From Candidula unifasciata (lineage: Eukaryota; Mollusca; Gastropoda; Stylommatophora; Geomitridae), in assembly GCA_905116865.2 (NCBI GenBank), contig CAJHNH020002557.1, positions 1,095,001-1,159,000 on the forward strand: 64,000 nucleotides of DNA, read 5' to 3'. Each line of letters begins with the position of its first letter. The stretch's first letter is position 1. Below are positions 35,781 to 48,100 of this stretch, piece by piece. Both the position numbers and the translations under genes were made by a program. The notes beneath the pieces were generated by a model, which had not been told where the DNA came from, did not search any database, and worked only from the letters and a program-made list of their open reading frames with translations.

Positions 35781-35922
35781 GGGCTTTTCAACTGGCGGCC
35801 TGCAGCTCATTGCCAACTGTATTGTGTTAATGATGTTTCTATGCCAGGCCTGGGTCTCCAGCCAGTGACAATCCCCAATTTCAAAATTTTTGAGTCTGAG
35901 TAAACTCAGTTGAATAGCCCTG
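35779..35922. mobile_element. hAT-like MITE, 144 bp, in the KCTD3-like 3' flank
   Basis: Ends CAGGGCTTTTCAACTGG and complement CAGGGCTATTCAACTG. Flanks ctgtaaga and aggtaaga agree at 6 of 8 bases, consistent with an aged 8-bp target duplication. It begins 78 bases beyond the KCTD3-like stop codon. Confidence 0.75.
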
Positions 35923-35999
35923 AGGTAAGACATGTAGACATTAAAAGAGTAACCAGTGTTTTCCAAGCTGGTCAGTTCATCAGCGGCCCCCTGGGATAA

Positions 36000-36125
36000 T
36001 CACACCCAGTAACTGTCCTTCTGTGGTTGCCTGGACTCTCCGCTAGACTGACCAGTCCCTGTTGCAGACCTCAGAGCCTGGCCAGCCTCTTCCATCTGCT
36101 CCTCCTCACCTTCTTGGTCAATCAT
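36000..36125 (-). CDS. KCTD3: KCTD3-like exon p and stop
   Basis: Acceptor cctttccacag, phase 0; reads [20 protein letters not shown] then [20 protein letters not shown] and V, TGA at 36002-36000. An acidic then Ser-rich tail. The final residues YWV fit a class II PDZ-ligand pattern, but no partner can be named. Family tails diverge, so the exon is supported by splice site, phase and coding character. Confidence 0.8.
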   Translation of the reverse strand: MIDQEGEEEQMEEAGQALRSATGTGQSSGESRQPQKDSYWV

Positions 36126-39100
36126 CTGTGGAAAGGAATCATATAATTTAGTCAATCAGCGTGTCCTTTACAGACAACACTGCTCTCTTTCTCTAGCCAA
36201 TTGTCTAGCCCTATGTGCTTTCACAGCCAATGCATCTTCAATGTCCTGTATCCACATTCGTGGAGGTCAGCCTCTGTCTGGTTTTGTGGAAACTGTATCC
36301 TCCAGGCCACCATGATGCTTAACATGACCAAAATAGTTCAGCTTTTGGGACAGCATGCTGTTTATGAGCCAATTCTCTCACTGGTGCTTAGATCATCTAG
36401 GACAGGGCTATTTAACTGCAGCCTGCAGGCCAGATCCTGCCCGTGGAGGTCTAGCTAGTGGACCGTGGATCACTGCCAGCTGACCCCCGTGTGGGTTCCG
36501 GGGCCCCATTGTGGGGAAAACAAAAATAGACTCACTGCCTCTCCAAAAGTATGTTTAAGAGTCGACTAATTGGGGAGCTTCCTTTGAAGTCGGAGTGCAT
36601 CTGCCGGAGAGGCAAGGAACCAACGGTCTGTATTCAAGAGAATGAAATCTGTAAAACTGATGCACACGCAACACTCAGGTTCTGGAGCAGGACTGCAGTT
36701 CAGTAGTGGACGAGCAACCAGAACTTTCCGCCAGAGTGTACAGCTGGTGAAGGTGAAGAAGAAGAAGACTGCCAGCTGTATTGTAATAATGATCTTTCTG
36801 TGCTGGGGCTCTGGCACCTGGCCTGTGATGATCCCCATTGTAAAAATGTTGGCCCCTGAGTTGAACAGCCCTGTTCACTCTTGAGATCATCTTCATCAGA
36901 CATGACTTTAAGTGCTCCGATCTCCCCCTGAGTTTGTCTGCAAGTGTTTTGAGGCCAACAACTCCCATTCTGTTCTGGTTGATGGTTTTCCTGATGTAGT
37001 ATGTAGTGTAAGAATCTTTCTGTAGCATTTAAGTTCAAAAACTCTGATAATATTTTTCTTCAAAGACTAAGTCAGAGTCCATGTCTCACATCTACAAGTG
37101 GCCCTGGGAAAGATGCCTGATATCATGTTAGTAGACCCTTTTTATGCCAGTGGTGCATTGGCAATATGATGTTGGACTCAGATTTGTATAGACCAATCAG
37201 CATTCGATAAAAATCCCACCGGCCAACTTTGCATCTCATGATGTTTTCTGGCACCCATTTTAGGCTGCACCAACCTTGGAGCAAAGGCCAATGAGAGAGA
37301 GAGAGGGAGTATCGAGCACTATGCTACCATGGCTTCCAATTATATAATGAAACAGTTTTAGATACATGTAGAGGAGAACATAGATTAAAAGAGGCTCTTA
37401 TCCCTTTTTCTCAGGATCTCGGGTAGATGTCAATGATGGGTCACTGTACAGTGACACACACATAAACACTTTGTTATGAGACTGGAGGTAGAGGCTATCA
37501 CTGCAGTTCTTCCATGGTTAACTGAGACCTCTATATATAAGGCCCACTATTCTATCTATACTGTTGAAAAATAAAAATAAAACCCAGTTATCTGATGGTG
37601 CATTTTAATTAGTTGACAGGAAAGCCATAGATCTAAAAACTATCGATGGCACAGATGCACACAAAAAAAAAAAACTTTAACTTACTGGTAGTCTTCAGTG
37701 GAACATGAACAATTTCACTCATTAAATTACAGATTTGGAATGTCCTTTCAGTAGCTATGTGTTTATTATCTCCGTTTTTCTCCCCTCAATAGTAAAATAC
37801 AGTTGATGTTTCAGAAGATCCCCCTGTTAATATCTATACCTTCTATCCAATACTTTATCAAGTGTCCAGAACATGGGGAGTTTCCAGGAAATCATTGAGA
37901 CATTCTCCTGACAGACACACCCAACAACTCCCCTACAACAAATCCCTACCTTCAATGTTGTATCCAAATCCTCTTCAGAACTATCACAGTTGCTGGCCAC
38001 AGACCTCCTCATGAGATGGCTCATGTTCTCGCTGGATATGCCAGCGCAGAGAGTTAAGTTACCTGGACCCACCAGGACTGAAGGGGAGGGGCTAACACAA
38101 GGAGTCGAGCACCTGGAGGCGCTAAGGTCCACCTGCTCCAACAGCCTGACAAGTTCGGCCGCTGTGGGACCTGCCTGGGTCATCTGTTTATCTGCCGGAG
38201 GACAAGAACACCCACAATAAGCATCTCAAACTAACTCAGTCAAACAGGAAAGTGTCACTACCACAACGAAGAAAAACCACAATGGTATTCACCAGGGTTA
38301 TTCCACTGGTGGCAGGCTGAATCCGGGCGTCATAGGCCTAGCAAGTGGCCCGCGGATCATTAGTCAACAACAGGGTGTCATCTATCAGTCAACAACAGGG
38401 TGTCTATTAGTCAACAACAGGGTATCTATCAGTCAACAACAGGGTGTCTATTAGTCAACAACAGGGTGTCATCTATCAGTCAACAACAGGGTGTCATCTA
38501 TCAGTCAACAACAGGGTGTCTATTAGTCAACAACAGTGTGTCTATTAGTCAACAACAGGGTGTCTATTAGTCAACAACAGGGTGTCTATTAGTCAACAAC
38601 AGGGTGTCTATTAGTCAACAACAGGGTGTCTATTAGTCAACAACAGTGTGTCTATTAGTCAACAACAGTGTGTCTATTAGTCAACAACAGGGTGTCTATT
38701 AGTCAACAACAGTGTGTCTATTAGTGTGTCTATTAGTCAACAACAGGGTGTCTATTAGTCAACAACAGGGTGTCTATTAGTCAACAACAGGGTGTCTATT
38801 AGTCAACAACAGGGTGTCTATTAGTCAACAACAGTGTGTCTATTAGTCAACAACAGTGTGTCTATTAGTCAACAACAGTGTGTCTATTAGTCAACAACAG
38901 GGTGTCTATTAGTCAACAACAGGGTGTCTATTAGTCAACAACAGGGTGTCTATTAGTCAACAACAGGGTGTCTATTAGTCAACAACAGGGTGTCTATTAG
39001 TCAACAACAGTGTGTCTATTAGTCAACAACAGGGTGTCTATTAGTCAACAACAGGGTGTCTATTAGTCAACAACAGGGTGTCTATTAGTCAACAACAGTG

Positions 39101-42100
39101 TGTCTATTAGTCAACAACAGGGTGTCTATTAGTCAACAACAGGGTGTCATCTATCAGTCAACAACAGGGTGTCATCTATCAGTCAACAACAGGGTGTCCA
39201 TTAGTCAACAACAGGGTGTCTATTAGTCAACAACAGGGTGTCATCTATCAGTCAACAACAGGGTGTCCATTAGTTAACAACAGGGTGTCATCTATCAGTC
39301 AACAACAGGATGTCCATTAGTTAACAACATGGTGCCTATTAGTCAACAACAGGGTGTCCATTAGTTAACAACATGGTGTCCATTAGTCAACAACAGTGTC
39401 CACTAATTAACAGCAGGGTGTCTTTTAGTCAACAACAAGGTGTCCTTTAGTCAACAACAGGATGTTCTTTAGTAAACAAAAATATGGATCTAGCATTATA
39501 TGCCTGGTATGCCACTGGCAAGAAAACAAAAAAGTACATGTAAAAAACCTGCAGCCACAATGAGAACACCTACTTTTATCAACTTGCTTGTACAGGTCTA
39601 GAGCTGTTGTCAGGTCCCACATCTAGAAAACATCCAACATCAAAGTTTGTAAATGTATTTTCAGGTCAGCCGGGTCAAGAACCAGCATCATAACAGATAA
39701 GCCACATGCGCTCCATCCCCATCTTTGGCAGCCAGCGCAGAGTACCAATTCTGATGGAACCGGCAGCAGTCTCTGTTTATGTCTTGCTATTTCACTGAAA
39801 GTTGGCCAGATCTCCTGGTCATTTCCATTGCCTCATTCTCTACAGATTGTAACGACCTATATACACTTCTGAATTGCTTACTCATTCCCCCAAGTCAAGG
39901 GTTCACAATCCCCAAAGTCATTTGGCTATACCCTGTGTCAGAGCACACCCCTAGACAACAGCCAAAGACACAAGCAAAGGAACATTGCAGGAGGAGAAGA
40001 AGAATTGAATAACTTCTGACCACTGGTCATGCAGCTGAGAATCTTCACTATAAAACATAATTTTTTTTTCTCCAAAACCATCTGGTGAGGAACTAAACAG
40101 AAACCATGGCTGAACCACAGGGAATTTATATCTTCACAATATCAATTTATTTTCTTCCTAGTGTTCCTCGGCTGTAAACTCTGGCGGAAGGCTCCGGTTA
40201 TTCATCCACTTCTGGACTTCAGCCTTGTTCCAGAGCCTACACACTTGAAAAAAAAAAAGATCTGTTTTTACAGATCTGGCTTATTGATATGCAGTCTGTT
40301 GCTTCTTTGCTGATCCGGCAGTTGTACTTTGACTTCGTAGGAAAACTCCCCCCCCCCCCCCCCCCAAATGAGGCTCTAGAACCCACAAAGGGTTATTGTA
40401 TCTTTGAAACATTATTATATTTTAGGTCACACTTCCTTGGATTAATTTCCTGTAGATTTCATACAAATTCTTCATCTCACTGCTAGAATAATTCATGTAC
40501 TGACTGAGCCTGACAGAAATGAAGGAAACATGCAAACACCAGAAGAGATTCTACCACATGTAAGGGCTGTACCTGAATGCTGCCGTTAGCATGTCCAGTG
40601 AATAGATACCTCCGTGGGCAGGATCCCATTCTGTTGGAGCCCTCACATTCATGGACGCAGAAAGAGCTTATTGTGCTGCCATCTACGGAACGTATCACAC
40701 AGATTCTGTAGGCAGAAATGAGAAATATGTTATATCACACAGATTCTGTCGGGAGAAATGAGAAATATATGTTATATCACACAGATTCTGTCGGGAGAAA
40801 TGAGAAATATATGTTATATCACACAGATTCTGTCGGGAGAAATGAGAAATATGTTATATCACACAGATTCTGTCGGGAGAAATGAGAAATATATGTTATA
40901 TCACACAGATTCTGTCGGGAGAAATGAGAAATATGTTATAACACACAGATTCTGTCGGGAGAAATGAGAAATATGTTATAACACACAGATTCTGTCGGGA
41001 GAAATGAGAAATATAATATCATCACAAAGAGAAATGAGAAATATATTATCATCACACAGATTCTGTCGGGAGAAATGAGAAATATGTTATAACACACAGA
41101 TTCTGTCGGGAGAAATGAGAAATATAATATCATCACAAAGAGAAATGAGAAATATATTATCATCACACAGATTCTGTTGGGAGAAATGAGAAATATGTTA
41201 TATCACACAGATTGTGTCGGAAGAAATTAGAAATATGCTATATCACACAGATTCTGACAGGAGAAATGAGAAATATGATATCAGTACAAGATTCTGGCGG
41301 GAGAAATGAGAAATATAACATCATCACATAGATTCTGTCAGGAGAAATATGTTATATCAGAAAGATTCTGTCAAGAAAAATGAGAAATAAGCTATATCAC
41401 AAAGATTCTGTCGGGAGAAATTAGAAATATGTAATATACCACAGATTCTGTAGGGAGAAATGATAAATATGCTATACCACAGATTCTTTTGGGAGAAATG
41501 AGAAATATGTTATATCACACAGATTCTCCAGCCCTAAGTGCTTTCATAGCCACTGCATCTTCAATTTATTGTACCCACATTCAACCTCTGCCTTGTTTTC
41601 CATGGTGTTTGAAATGGCCTCAATACCTCAACTCCCAGGACAGGATGCAGTTTATGAGCCAATTCTTCTTGATGTTCAGATCATGCAGGATGTCGATGTT
41701 TTTCTTTCTCTTGACCCATGGCATGCAGGATGTCGATGTTTTTCTCCCTCTTGACCCATGGCATGCAGGATGTCGATGTTTTTCTCCCTCTTGACCCATG
41801 GTATGCAGGATGTCGATGTTTTTCTTCCTCTTGACCCATGGCATGCAGGATGTCGATGTTTTTCTTCCTCTTGACCCATGGTATGCAGGATGTCAATGTT
41901 TTTCTTTCTCTTGACCCATGGCATGCAGGATGTCGATGTTTTTCTTCCTCTTGACCCATGGTATGCAGGATGTCGATGTTTTTCTTCCTCTTGACCCATG
42001 GCATGCAGGATGTCGATGTTTTTCTTCCTCTTGACCCATGGCATGCAGGATGTCGATGTTTTTCTTCCTCTTGACAAATGGTATGCAGGATGTCGATGTT

Positions 42101-45100
42101 TTTCTCCCTCTTGACCCATGGTATGCAGGATGTCGATGTTTTTCTTCCTCTTGACCCAAGGTATTCTAATAATTTTTCTGTAGCCTTTCAGTTCAAGGAG
42201 TAGCCGTAGTGTAGCGGCTAGACGCTCACGTGCGGATCGGAAGGTCAACGGTTTGCTCCCTTCTTTTTTTAAAGTGACCCTGACTCTCGGGTTGACCCAA
42301 CCTTGAGCGGGTACCGGGTGCAGTCCAGGGAAGTAAAGGCGGCCGGCCTGATGCCGACATCATCCATCTTGTGTTAATTGATCTATAAAAATATAGGTCT
42401 AGCCCTATATGCCTAAAGACTGAACCCTCACATCTTTGAAAACATCCGAGCTGCTGTTTCTGGCTGCCCAATTCTTCAGCCAAACATAACTAACTATACA
42501 TTCTACTCACTGACCTGTGTCCACTGGAGCTCTGTCTGATAAACAGCTGGTCAGTGTTGGAGACAACTTTCTGCACAAACAGTTGCTGGTCATCCTGCTC
42601 CCCAAAAGGACCTGTATAGTTGTAGAGGAGAAGAGAAGAAGACTGGTGATTCAGTTTCAGCGATAGGGAACTTTTTCTTTCTTTCTTTCTGATAAGAGTT
42701 ATTTGGATACTTATAACACCATTACACTCAGAGGAAAGGCAAGACAGACTTTTAACCAGATTGTGACCGGTACCATCAGTATTGGAACTCTGCGCTGGCT
42801 GCTGAAGATAAGGATGGATCAAGCATGGGAATGCCCCGAATGCTGTGATGTCAATTCTTGACTCAACTCAACATCATCAATATCCTGTGTTGCCATTCTA
42901 TGTCACATAGGGCTCACAATCTATTTCTCAATTCTGTTCTGATCTGTGGAATCCTTTCAACATCAAGAGTGGAATTCAGTTCACCACTTTGTGTTTTTCT
43001 CCTCAACATTCATATTAGGTGTTTTTTTCGGATGTACTCGTTTCCTCAGCCCTTTATTTCCCATTGTAGTGCCTGTCTGGTAGATTCTCTGCTGGTTTCT
43101 TCTCAGGATATGTCCAATATAATGCCATGATCTTTGTCTTATACCTGTTGTTACCAACAGTTGCCAAAACATTTCTCTTATTTCTTCACCCCTGTTGAAT
43201 TTATCAGTACTGATGTGCAGCTGCATAAAAGAAGACTGGTGATTCCGTTCACAGATAGGGGAACTTTTTGTGTGTCTGACTAAAGTTATTTACATAATAA
43301 TATCATCCATGGGACTGCAGAAATATCAGAGACACTGAAAAGTACTTTATAGGAAGCGAAGAGAAGTGCTCGTTCCAGATCTCTTTTTGCCCTGACATCG
43401 CGAGGCATTCCAGGAGTAGAGAAAAGATGATGAAGATCCATAGGACACACAAAGTTATCAACTTCAAGATCAGCCTGCTCTATTGGGTCAAACATTAAAA
43501 CTGGGTAAGAGCTTCTGGCCAAGATTCAACACTTAAGGGAAAGGCGAGGCTCACATACATACAATGAGACTATTCTTTGGCCAAAGGAATTAAAACTCTG
43601 CACTTGCTACTGAAGATCGGGGCAGTGCGCTTATGGAAATATCCTGAGTGCTGTGATGTCGACTCTTAATTCAAGATTTATTTCAGTAAACTATGTGATT
43701 ATTATATTTTTTCACACTTTTACACCCCCACTAAAAACAAGATAAACAAAGAAACTAAAACATTCTTTAAAGTGAAACCCACACACCAGACTTAAAAAGA
43801 AAGTAAAGACAAACTCAGACTTCCAAGAGAAAGTCAAACAACAGACTTACCAAAATCATTACCAGCGGCATAACTAACAAGTGGATCCACATCATCCAGG
43901 GACACGATCTTGAATGAGGCAAGCGGTGTGGAACCAGGCTGTGTAGAGATCATGCCTCGAAACCTGGTCACAATCCAGGTCCTCACATGGTTGTACTCAG
44001 CACAAACTGGCAACAAACACAAACAGATGTAGGTATATGATACGAATATTTAAGGAACTTCAAACTAAAACCTTGAAAATATGATAGGAATTACAATAAC
44101 CATGCCATAGTCTTGTAGCCTGTCAATATTGTTATTAAGGCTGTAAAGAGTGTTAAGCATGTGCTACAGTGCAGATGAACACAGTTATATCGAAATGAGC
44201 GTATAAAGATAGCTGCCTCTGATGTCGTTTTTTTTTTTTTACATGCACCAAAGAGAAGCCGCATTCTGTTACCCCTTTTCTGACAAATGAAGGGGTAAAA
44301 CCTTTAGATATACATTGGTGAATGAAGGTCCTGTATAGGCATGCATGCCTTTCAGTCCTGCAATCAGCAGTTTTCCTAAACAAGCCACTCAATGGCTGCA
44401 ACTGACTCTGGAGTTGCAACCAGGTATGTTGCACCCTGTCATGAACAGTCTCAAAGAAGTCACAGTGTTCTAAAACTTCCTACTCCACTCATACATCTGC
44501 TTGACTGACAGCCTGCCTGTACAGGATATGTAAGTAACTTTAAACAAAAAATATAATATCACCAAACTGCCCAGCATCAAGTTTGTTTTCCTTGGTCTCC
44601 CTCTGCCTACACTTCCTCCATAATTTTTAGAGATCCTATAACAATAACAAGCATATCTGATACTAGATGGTTCTCAGACAGCAGGACTTTGGTGACTGGG
44701 CTGCATGTTCCTCTGCCCCTACCTCTCCCAAAGAAGATCTATAACAATAACAAGCATACCTGATACCAGATGCTTCTCAGACAGCATGACTTTGGTGACT
44801 GGGCTGCGATGGACAGTGAATGTCTGGAACAGCTGAGGCCCATGACCCACTGTCTCTGGGTGTTGAACTATCACCCTAACAGTTCCTGAGCTTGTCCCAT
44901 AAGCGATCTCTATCCAGTTACCACTCAAACCTGAGGATAATTTACACAGGGAAAAAGTTGATACTTTCATGGGATGTCATTGCTGTAAATTAAATAAAGG
45001 ACCCTTCTCCCCGCCTTCAGGCACATTGGGCTGGACCTATATTTTGAAAGACCAATAGAGCACTCGGTGGATGATGCAGCCAACATCACGCTGGCCACTT

Positions 45101-48100
45101 TTACTTCCCAGGGACTTTTACCTAGTATCCATTTAAGGCTGGGTCAACCTGGGAGCCAAAATTTTTTTTTTAAGAAAAAAAAGTCTTGCTCAATTCAGAT
45201 TTGAACCCATGACCATCAGATCCATAGGCGATGGCCTAGTCACTATACCATGGCGGCTCCCATGTGAATTCTGTATATTTCAAATATATATGAGGTGAGG
45301 TGACCAGCAGCTTCCTGTGCCACTGTTTCCTCCAGCAACTTAAAAGATCATTTATCGTTTATGATAATGTAAGATGAAAGCAGAACATTTACCCCTTTCA
45401 CCCCGTGTACTTTAAAAAAAAATAGGTCATGATCCTGTTAGTATTTCCAAAAACAAAATGTAAAAACAACAAAAAAATTGTACAAAGCTCATTAATAAAT
45501 TTGTTAACAATGTATTTATTGATTTTTAAATTTTATTTTCGACATATTAAAAAGACATATGAAAGGAGTAATCAATAAAACATTTGCAAGGCGAGGCATT
45601 AAGCTCAACAATCCATTGGGCCTTTAAAAAAAAACACACACACACGTATCGGGTGACTCATGCACTGACCCTGTGACCTTAACCACAAAAGCTTATGAGA
45701 AAATCTGTCATTTAGCACAAAGGAAAACCCTTCTTAATGCTAGTGTTAGGTAATTTATGAATATCATGACTTCCTGAACATTTGCACAGGCACAAACTCA
45801 GCCAATTTCATGAACTAAACATCTCATAAACAGATGCCGATAGGGAAGTAAGAAAGGTAACGTTTGCTGGAAGTGTTGGTTTTCAGCCTCTCCAGCTGAA
45901 AAGATTAAGAAAGATAAACTGTTATTTGTTCATGTGAATTATCATCATCAAATCAGCAAGTCTTTTACAGAACGTCGCTCTCTTCACGGCACGCCTGAAA
46001 GTATCCCTTTCCCTAGCCAGCTCTCCGGCCCCATGTGCTTTCAATGCTAATGCATCTTCAATGTCTTGTATCCATCTTCTTGGTGGTCGACACCTGCCTC
46101 GCCTTTCACAAACTGCACCTTCCATCACCGTCATGTGAACAGAAGAGATAAGTAAGTGGATGGCTCAGCTGTATGGATGAGGCAACGACCACTAAATAAC
46201 ACTGACCTGATCTGTTATTCTCGTGATCACGTGAGACTGTGAAACACGACATCTTAGGCTTATCGACACAGTAATATCTGGTAAGTATGAGACCAACTTA
46301 CTTGTCTTTGGAGTCAAGTAGACACTGAGGGCAGTGACCATGTCGGAGGCTGGGTCGGTGTACAGCTTGGTCACCAGCAGATCGTTGTCCTTCATGCGCA
46401 GGGGAAACTTCTGCATGTCTGTCGACAGAAATCCAGTCTTAGAAACAACCTGGCATACTAGTCTTTTATCATCAGAAATAAGTTAAAAGTTAGTTTCGTA
46501 TCCTTTACAGGACGTTGCAGAACCAACCCCAACAGCCCCTGGCTGTTGTGTGGTTTTTCTAGACAAATTTACGTCCAGTAGTTTGCCATTGCTTTCTTGA
46601 TACCACTGTCGAAACCAATGCAAGGCATATGGCCTGCAGCTGGGATCGAACCCAGCATTCCAGCATTACGAAGCGTTGGCATCGACTTAGCCACAGAGCC
46701 AACACCAGAAGAAGACAATAATCAAATCAATCAGAAAGTCACCAACATTTGCACAAGAGTACCATATTATGGACAGATCAGAACAAGTCATCTGCGCTTC
46801 AGAACAGGGCACAATAGACTTTTGCAGCAACATGTACACAAAATACAAGACTGCAGAATCAGATTGGTGCCTTAGACTACAGATTAAGACCTCCAAGACT
46901 GCCCTAAATACAACATGTCTTCTTCTTTGTAATTCACCCGAGGTAAACTCTGGCAGAAAGTTCAGGTTGTCGGTCCATCTCTGGACTTTAGTCTTGTCCC
47001 AGAACCTCAGTGTTGCATGCACATCCGTTTTACTGATCTAACTCAACTATATGCAGATTGTTGGTCACCTGCCTTTCAGGCAGATGCACTCCTTGAAGAA
47101 GGCCCCCTCTCCTACTACATGCCTGTCAGGGAGGCAGTGGGTCTGCTCATATTTTCCCTCCACAATGGGGCCCTGGAACCCACAAAGGGAAATACAACTT
47201 ATTGAGGCAAACTTCCAGCCAAGAGAAACACCAACAGAAGCCATTGAGACAAAACTTCCAGCCAAGAGAAACACCAACAGAAGCCATTGAGACAAAACTT
47301 CCAGCCAAGAGAAATACCAACAGAAGCCATTGAGACAAAACTTCCAGCCAAGAGAAACACCATTGAAGCCATTGAGACAAAACTTCCAGCCAAGAGAAAC
47401 ACCAACAGAAGCCATTGAGACAAAACTTCCAGCCAAGAGAAATACCAACAGAAGCCATTGAGACAAAACTTCCAGCCAAGAGAAACACCAACAGAAGCCA
47501 TTGAGACAAAACTTCCAGCCAAGAGAAACACCAACAGAAGCCATTGAGACAAAACTTCCAGCCAAGAGAAACACCGACAGAAGCCATTGAGACAAAACTT
47601 CCAGCCAAGAGAAACACCAACAGAAGCCATTGAGACAAAACTTCCAGCCAAGAGAAACACCAACAGAAGCCACTGAGACAAAACTTCCAGCCAAGAGAAA
47701 CACCAACAGAAGCCATTGAGACAAAACTTCCAGCCAAGAGAAACACCAACAGAAGCCATTGAGACAAAACTTCCAGCCAAGAGAAACACCGACAGAAGCC
47801 ATTGAGACAAAACTTCCAGCCAAGAGAAACACCAACAGAAGCCACTGAGACAAAACTTCCAGCCAAGAGAAACACCGACAGAAGCCATTGAGACAAAACT
47901 TGCAGCCAAGAGAAACACCAACAGAAGCCATTGAGACAAAACTTCCAGCACCAAGACAACAGAAAACACAACAGAAGCCATTGAGACAAAACTTCCAGCC
48001 AAGAGAAACACCGAAAGAATCCATTGAGACAAAACTTCCAGCCAAGAGAAACACCAACAGAAGCCATTGAGACAAAACTTCCAGCCAAGAGAAACACCAA

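Noticed and set aside
41676..42248. 190-codon minus-strand frame rich in [10 protein letters not shown]
   Set aside because: Artefact of the 40-bp minisatellite.
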